A DNA stretch of 64,000 nt from Cercis canadensis (lineage: Eukaryota; Streptophyta; Magnoliopsida; Fabales; Fabaceae): the NCBI GenBank assembly GCA_003255065.1, contig QAOA01003924.1, positions 29,038-93,037 of the forward strand, written 5' to 3'. Position numbers and translations under genes: made by a program. Below, one piece after another: positions 59,588 to 64,000 of this stretch. Each line of letters begins with the position of its first letter. Position 1 is the stretch's first letter. Below the pieces are notes generated by a model that was given only the letters and a program-made list of their open reading frames with translations, was not told the DNA's origin and did no database searches.

Positions 59588-60430
59588 TGGAGACCAAGAT
59601 TCTGCTGTGCCACTACTGGGTTCCCGAACACTGATTCGTGAACTAGCTCATGACCTCAAGTTCCATATCACAGTTCCATATAGAGCTTGGTTCCACAAAG
59701 GCGCCCAGGTAGGCCTTTTTGATACAAATATTACAATGTACAAAACTAATTACCGAAATGTAATACTTTTGAAAATATTTATACAAATATTACACTTTCA
59801 AAAAATTTAAAAAACAAAAAAAAAAATAATCAATACAGGTGGGCCCTACAGGACACGCCGTGAGCCAGACGGCGTGTCCCCACTGAACATGCCACAGCTC
59901 AGCCAGCGTGTCCTCCCTCTCTCCTTTCTTTTTCTCTTTCCTCTGATCCTCTCAACCCGTCCTTCTCTCCTTTCTATTTCTCTTTCCGGTCACACACCCC
60001 CCTTCCTCTTTCTCTCCTTTCTTTTTCTCTTTCCTCCCTTGTTCTTTTTGTTTCCAAATGTCAAAAGATCAAAGTTTTAAACAAAAAAAATGTACACCAA
60101 TTTGAGGTGGGACACGCCACATGAGCTGCATCATGTCCGATGGGAACACGTCGGCAGGCCCACGGTGTGTCCTGTAGGACCCACTTGTACTGATTATTTT
60201 TATTTTTTTTAAAATTTTTTAAAAGTGTAATATTTGTGTAAATATTTTCAAAAGCATTTGTGTATTGTAATTTAGGAACTGATGTTAATTGGTGGTATAA
60301 TGTATATATAGGTTGGAGGTTGGGTAACTAAGTATGGAAATTTATTGACTTTTGCTACTGTAAAGGGTGCTACTCACATGGTACCTTATGCATAGCCATC
60401 AAGAGCATTGCGTCTATTCACTTGATTTGT
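59588..60430 (+). pseudogene. Serine carboxypeptidase-like fragment, copy 1 (in CACTA element 1)
   Basis: Exon 59,588-59,708 encodes [20 protein letters not shown] and [12 protein letters not shown]; the last exon from 60,312 encodes VGGWVTKYGNLLTFATVKGA, THMVPYA, a TAG stop, then PSRALRLF. These are the catalytic-Asp (GDQD) and catalytic-His (GATHMVPY) regions of an S10 serine carboxypeptidase, vacuolar or secreted acyl-transfer or peptidase enzymes. The N-terminal half with the catalytic Ser is absent. The stop at 60,393-60,395 replaces a conserved Gln. The intron holds a truncated MITE. The copy at 62.8-64.0 kb shares the same stop. Confidence 0.88.
59712..60255. mobile_element. Mutator-type MITE in SCPL copy 1, right end deleted
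   Basis: Starts GGCCTTTTTGATACAAATAT directly after GCCCAGGTA and matches the intact element at 63,045. It stops after TTTTCAAAAG, where about 100 bases including the right tip, the second target-site copy and adjoining intron are missing. It also lacks the 179-bp duplication of copy 2. Confidence 0.82.
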
Positions 60431-61115
60431 GCAAGGGGTTACTCAAGAGAATTAGAAGCAGTCAAGGAATCTTCTGGCCGATTGACAGGTAACGGAAGAG
60501 GAAAAGTAGAAGCAAAACATGCAAGGGGTATTGGCTAGGGATTTTTCTATGCCTTTTGCTATCAACTGCACGATGTTGCTGGCTAGGGATTTCTCATGTT
60601 ACTGGCTAGGCATTCATTTTGATATGTTCTATATAATATTATTTTGACTTCAATGCATTCACAAAGTGTATAACAGCTTGTAACTTTCCTTCAATCAATT
60701 ATTTAATGGATATTTGTGTTATAGAAATTATTTAATGAAAATGATATTTGTAAATGATATATTTTAATTTTTAAAAAACATTATTTCAGAATTTATCTTT
60801 AAAATTTAAAAAAAAAAAAAAACTTAGGAAATTCCATGCCGCTGGAATTTCAAAAAATAAAAAATTATTATTAAAATATTTTTAAAAATAAAAAAATATA
60901 TTAAATTTTTTTTAAAAAAAAATCCAACATAAAGTTTCATTTTTTTTTTCAAAACCGAATTCTAATAGTAAAATTCCATTGGAATTATTATCCTGTTAAA
61001 ATTTTGCAATTCCAACAACCACTTTTCTAACGACCCAAATTTTGTTAAAATTTTCTTTAGAATTTGAAATTCCAACGGAAAAACTCTGTTGGAATTCAAG
61101 AAATTTCTTGTAGTG
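60431..61115. other. Right subterminal part of CACTA element 1
   Basis: AT-rich sequence with A/T runs. From about 60,820 it carries subterminal words such as AAATTCCAACGG and CGTTGGAATTC-like forms in both directions up to the terminal CTTGTAGTG. No gene. Confidence 0.6.
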
Positions 61116-61118
61116 TTG

Positions 61119-61783
61119 ATTGGGGCTCTTTAGTATCTCTCTTTGACTCAGCTTGACATTAGATTTGCAGTGAACAAGCTATCTCAGTTCATGTACAAGC
61201 CATATGTGACTCATCTCACTGCCTTGAAGTGAGTCTTACGCTACCTTAAGTCCACAATAAAATTCAGTCTCCATCTAAGAGGAAACTGCCCTTTACAACT
61301 CTTTACTTACTTGGATGCAGATTGGGCTGGCAACCCTATTGATTGAACCTCAACTTCAGCACATCTTGTGTTCATGTGCAACAATGCTCTCTCATGGTCT
61401 TCCAAAAAACAACGCAGTGTAGCTTGCTCAAGTACAAAGGCCGAGTATCATTCAATGGCTTCAACCACAATTGAACTTGCTTGGCTCACTAATCTTCTCA
61501 AAGAGCTCGGCATTCATCTCACAAAGACACCAATTATCTACTGCGACAATATTGGCGTCACTTACCTTTGCGCAAACCCTGTTTTTCATTCTAGAATGAA
61601 ACAAATTACCCTAGATTACCATTTTGTCACATAAAAGGTATAAGCCAACCAGGTTCATGTCTCTCATGTTTCTACAAATGATCAACTTGCAGATATCCTC
61701 ACTAAACCATTAGCTTCATCAACTTTCTGTCATTTTAGAAACAAGATAGATGTTCTAAATGGGTCCGCCATATTGTGGGAGCG
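61119..61783 (+). pseudogene. Reverse transcriptase end and RNase H of copia A
   Basis: After the CACTA element the frame continues IGAL, a stop (TAG), then YLSLTQLDIRFAVNKLSQFM. RNase H follows: DADWAGNPID, WSSKKQRSVACSSTKAEYHS, CDNIGVTYLCANPVFHSRMK and DYHFVT, a TAA stop at 61,632, then DQLADILTKPLAS near the end. Several stops make it non-functional. Confidence 0.9.
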
Positions 61784-61967
61784 TGATAGAACATCTCTTG
61801 TAACTGTTTCCTAAACTATCTAGGGTTTTTGTATAGAGTTCAAAAATCAAATTATTGTTACACGGAACTAAGGTTTCATTCTTTGAATATTTTTGTACTT
61901 GTATAAATACATGAATCCAACAGAAAGAGATAACTTTCCTTTCCCATTCGTTTGTCTCACTTCTTTA
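61784..61967 (+). repeat. 3' LTR of copia A (184 bp)
   Basis: An uninterrupted copy, TGATAGAACA...CTTCTTTA, after the purine-rich TTGTGGGAGCG and directly followed by the GTACA target duplication. Confidence 0.93.
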
Positions 61968-61972
61968 GTACA

Positions 61973-62814
61973 TACTTTGATCTTTAGGGTATGAAGCAAT
62001 AAATGAACTATCAAGGAATTTTGTGGGAAGGTCCTAAGTGCTTTATTTCCTTTTCAATTTTTCTTTTATTTTTTTAAAAATATCCAAAAATAATTGAGTA
62101 GACAACACAAAAATTTGAACTTTTGACCTGTGTGATGGACATCACTAGTATAAAGAAGGATAAGGCCAAAATATGTAATAGATGACACGAGGAATATAAT
62201 AATGATAGATATAATTTATTTTTCTTCTCTTATCTATTTTTTTTTTATTTTTAATTCTTAACTTTTATTTGTTTTGACAAGTCAACCATATAGTCTGCCT
62301 CTAGATAAATTGTTATATACTTGAGAGTAGTATTTTAGGTCAATAAAAATGTAATATTGAATGTGTTACATTAAATCAAATTAATTAAATTAAATATATT
62401 ATTTTATTCTTTTAACATAACCAATGTCACCCTTTTATTCACCTAAAGTATTATTTTTAAAGTATAGAAGAATTTACTTACCCCTGGAGCTTGATGAGCC
62501 TCTAATAAAATACATTATCAACTATAATATACCAAACCAAATATGTACCAACAATCATAAGATGTTTGTAATTAAATAATAGACTAATTAATATAGAACA
62601 CAAACATACACAATACTACTAGTCTAAGAATCTTTTAAAAAATTAAAATTTTAAGTTATAATTTTCACTCCCTATATTCCCAACTATATCGAATAGCTAA
62701 TTAATATAGAAAGCAATTCAGCAAAGAAAAAAAAAGGACTAATAGTAGGTGAAGAAGTGTAGAAGTTTTGCTTGGTATCCATCTCTATATTAATTATTGA
62801 CTAATAAAGTTAAA
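61973..62814. other. Interval between copia A and SCPL copy 2
   Basis: AT-rich non-coding sequence with no recognised feature. It is the right flank of the copia A insertion site. Confidence 0.5.
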
Positions 62815-63044
62815 TTCTTTCATCATTGCTTTCTGATTTTAATGCCCTTCATGTGCAAACCACAAACTAACATTGCCTATTTACCATGTATTCTAATTAT
62901 CTAATGTTGATTGATGACAGTGGAGACCAAGATTCTGCTGTGCCACTACTGGGTTCCCGAACACTGATTCGTGAACTAGCTCATGACCTCAAGTTCCATA
63001 TCACAGTTCCATATAGAGCTTGGTTCCACAAAGGTGCCCAGGTA

Positions 63045-63811
63045 GGACTTTTTGATACAAATATTACAATGTACAAAACTAATTACCGAAATGTAATACT
63101 TTTGAAAATATTTATACAAATATTACACTTTCAAAAAATTTAAAAAACAAAAAAAAAAATAATCAATACAGGTGGGCCCTACAGGACACGCCGTGAGCCA
63201 GACGGCGTGTCCCCACTGAACATGCCACAGCTCAGCCAGCGTGTCCTCCCTCTCTCCTTTCTTTTTCTCTTTCCTCTGATCCTCTCAACCCGTCCTTCTC
63301 TCCTTTCTATTTCTCTTTCCGGTCAACAAAAAAAAAAATAATCAATACAGGTGGGCCCTACAGGACACTCCGTGAGCCAGACGGCGTGTCCCCACTGAAC
63401 ATGCCACAGCTCAGCCGGCGTGTCCTCCCTCTCTCCTTTCTTTTTCTCTTTCCTCTCAACCCGTCCTTCTCTCCTTTCTATTTCTCTTTCCGGTCACACA
63501 CCCCCCTTCCTCTTTCTCTCCTTTCTTTTTCTCTTTCCTCCCTTGTTCTTTTTGTTTCCAAATGTCAAAAGGTCAAAGTTTTAAACAAAAAAATGTACAC
63601 CAATTTGAGGTGGGACACGCCACGTGAGCTGCATCGTGTCCGGTGGGAACACGTCGGCAGGCCCACGGTGTGTCCTGTAGGACCCACTTGTACTGATTAT
63701 TTTTATTTTTTTTTGAATTTTTTAAAAGTGTAATATTTGTGTAAATATTTTCAAAAGTGTTACATTTAGGTAATTAGTTTTATATATTGTAATATTTGTG
63801 TCAAAAGTCCC
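63045..63811. mobile_element. Mutator-type MITE at a splice site in SCPL copy 2
   Basis: The left tip GGACTTTTTGATACAAATAT and the inverted right tip (GGACTTTTGACACAAATATT when read inward) form terminal inverted repeats. A 9-bp direct repeat GCCCAGGTA flanks it (63,036-63,044 and 63,812-63,820). Inside, a second GC-rich inverted pair is present: GGTGGGCCCTACAGGACACG against TGTGTCCTGTAGGACCCAC. No coding frame belongs to it. It has grown by a 179-bp internal tandem duplication. Confidence 0.88.
63146..63500. repeat. 179-bp tandem duplication inside the MITE
   Basis: The block from the A-run and AATCAATACAGGTGGGCCCT at 63,161 recurs at 63,340, an offset of 179, through the pyrimidine-rich stretch TCTCCTTTCTTTTTCTC. 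The second copy lacks a few bases (TGATCCTC) and differs at single sites (ACACTCCG for ACACGCCG). Copy 1 of the fragment at 59.8 kb has a single unit. Confidence 0.85.
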
Positions 63812-64000
63812 GCCCAGGTACTCATATCTTGAAAAATGAAAAATATGGTCTTAAGCATTTGTGTATTGTAATTTAGGAACTGATGTTAATTGGTGGTATA
63901 ATGTATATGTAGGTTGGAGGTTGGGTAACTAAGTATGGAAATTTATTGACTTTTGCTACTGTAAAGGGTGCTACTCACATGGTACCTTATGCATAGCCAT

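Larger units (their letters stand above)
50144..61115. mobile_element. CACTA (En/Spm) element 1, 10,972 bp, carrying host gene fragments
   Basis: The left end is CACTACAAAAAA and the right end TTTCTTGTAGTG, the inverted CACTA terminus. The 3-bp target duplication TTG (50,141-50,143 and 61,116-61,118) is exact, and removing the element restores the copia A frame. Both ends have subterminal copies of AATTCCAACGG in both orientations. No TnpD or TnpA frame of its own was found. Instead it holds pieces of at least four host genes plus a second CACTA element (52,927-58,561), so it is a non-autonomous Pack-CACTA-like element. Confidence 0.93.
38985..61967 (+). mobile_element. Ty1/copia retrotransposon A, outermost layer of a nested block
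   Basis: Both LTRs begin TGATAGAACATCTC and end CACTTCTTTA. The flanking target duplication is GTACA at 38,980-38,984 and 61,968-61,972. Removing the inserted pieces (39,077-44,797; 48,490-49,946; 50,144-61,118) leaves about 4.8 kb, a normal copia size. Gag, protease, integrase, reverse transcriptase and RNase H remain in order but are heavily mutated. The primer site reads CGTATCAGAGC, at 44,886-44,896. Confidence 0.93.
62921..64000 (+). pseudogene. Serine carboxypeptidase-like fragment, copy 2 (runs off the window)
   Basis: Homology to copy 1 begins at about 62,815. The exon 62,921-63,041 gives [20 protein letters not shown] and AWFHKGAQ, and the last exon from 63,913 gives VGGWVTKYGNLLTFATVKGA, THMVPYA and the same TAG stop (63,994-63,996). 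No upstream SCPL exon is recognisable before 62,815, so this copy too looks partial; what follows 64,000 is not visible. Its intron carries the intact MITE with both target-site copies. Confidence 0.88.

Noticed and set aside
59874..60080. Leu/Phe/Ser-rich plus-strand frames in the SCPL intron (also at 63,386-63,733)
   Set aside because: They come from the pyrimidine-rich interior of a MITE and change between the two copies; no sign of coding.
1..64000. Search for tRNA, rRNA, microRNA hairpins and CRISPR-like arrays
   Set aside because: No cloverleaf, ribosomal segment or spaced-repeat array was seen by eye; the only long hairpin is the Mutator-type MITE.

Overview
The window is a stretch of a flowering-plant (eudicot-type) nuclear genome. 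The grounds are an intron-rich plant ABCC transporter gene, Ty1/copia elements with initiator-Met primer sites, Athila-type Ty3/gypsy elements with an Asp-tRNA primer site, CACTA and Mutator-type DNA elements, and degenerate TTTAGGG plant-telomere motifs. I cannot name the species. Only one gene looks intact; almost everything else is mobile-element sequence or fragments of host genes.

Layout. 1-4480: decayed, 3'-truncated copia element (+). About 4.5-7.4 kb: non-coding DNA with a 147-bp tandem duplication and a broken first exon of a probable plastid protein (-). 7479-15120: complete ABCC10-type ABC transporter gene (-), 11 coding exons, 1484 codons by my splice reading, with both nucleotide-binding domains intact. 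16.4-20.4 kb: 5'-truncated copia element (-). 20.6-26 kb: 3'-truncated Athila-type element (-) with its 5' LTR. 26.2-36.3 kb: 5'-truncated Athila-type element (+), head-to-head with the previous one, with an env-like reading frame and a 3' LTR. 36.3-39 kb: nothing recognised.

38,980-61,972 is a nested structure that can be resolved to the base at most borders. The outer copia element A (38,985-61,967, target duplication GTACA) carries copia B inside its 5' LTR (39,077-44,797). Copia B is itself hit by a 550-bp Mutator-type MITE with a perfect 9-bp duplication. A 1,452-bp solo LTR (duplication TTCAC) and a 10,972-bp CACTA element (duplication TTG) sit inside the reverse transcriptase of A. The CACTA element contains a second CACTA element (5,635 bp, duplication CCA) with TnpA-like transposase remains, a telomere-like repeat block and a further insertion carrying an exon-like fragment.

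The larger CACTA element has captured host gene pieces: a UEV1-type ubiquitin-E2-variant exon, two exons of a Ycf45/SPD1-like plastid AAA protein, a pair of in-phase unidentified exons, and 3' exons of a type-II serine carboxypeptidase-like (SCPL) gene. A second copy of the same SCPL segment lies outside the element at 62.8-64.0 kb, continues off the window, and shares the same premature stop. Both SCPL copies carry a Mutator-type MITE whose 9-bp target duplication spans an exon/intron border, so the 5' splice site was itself duplicated.
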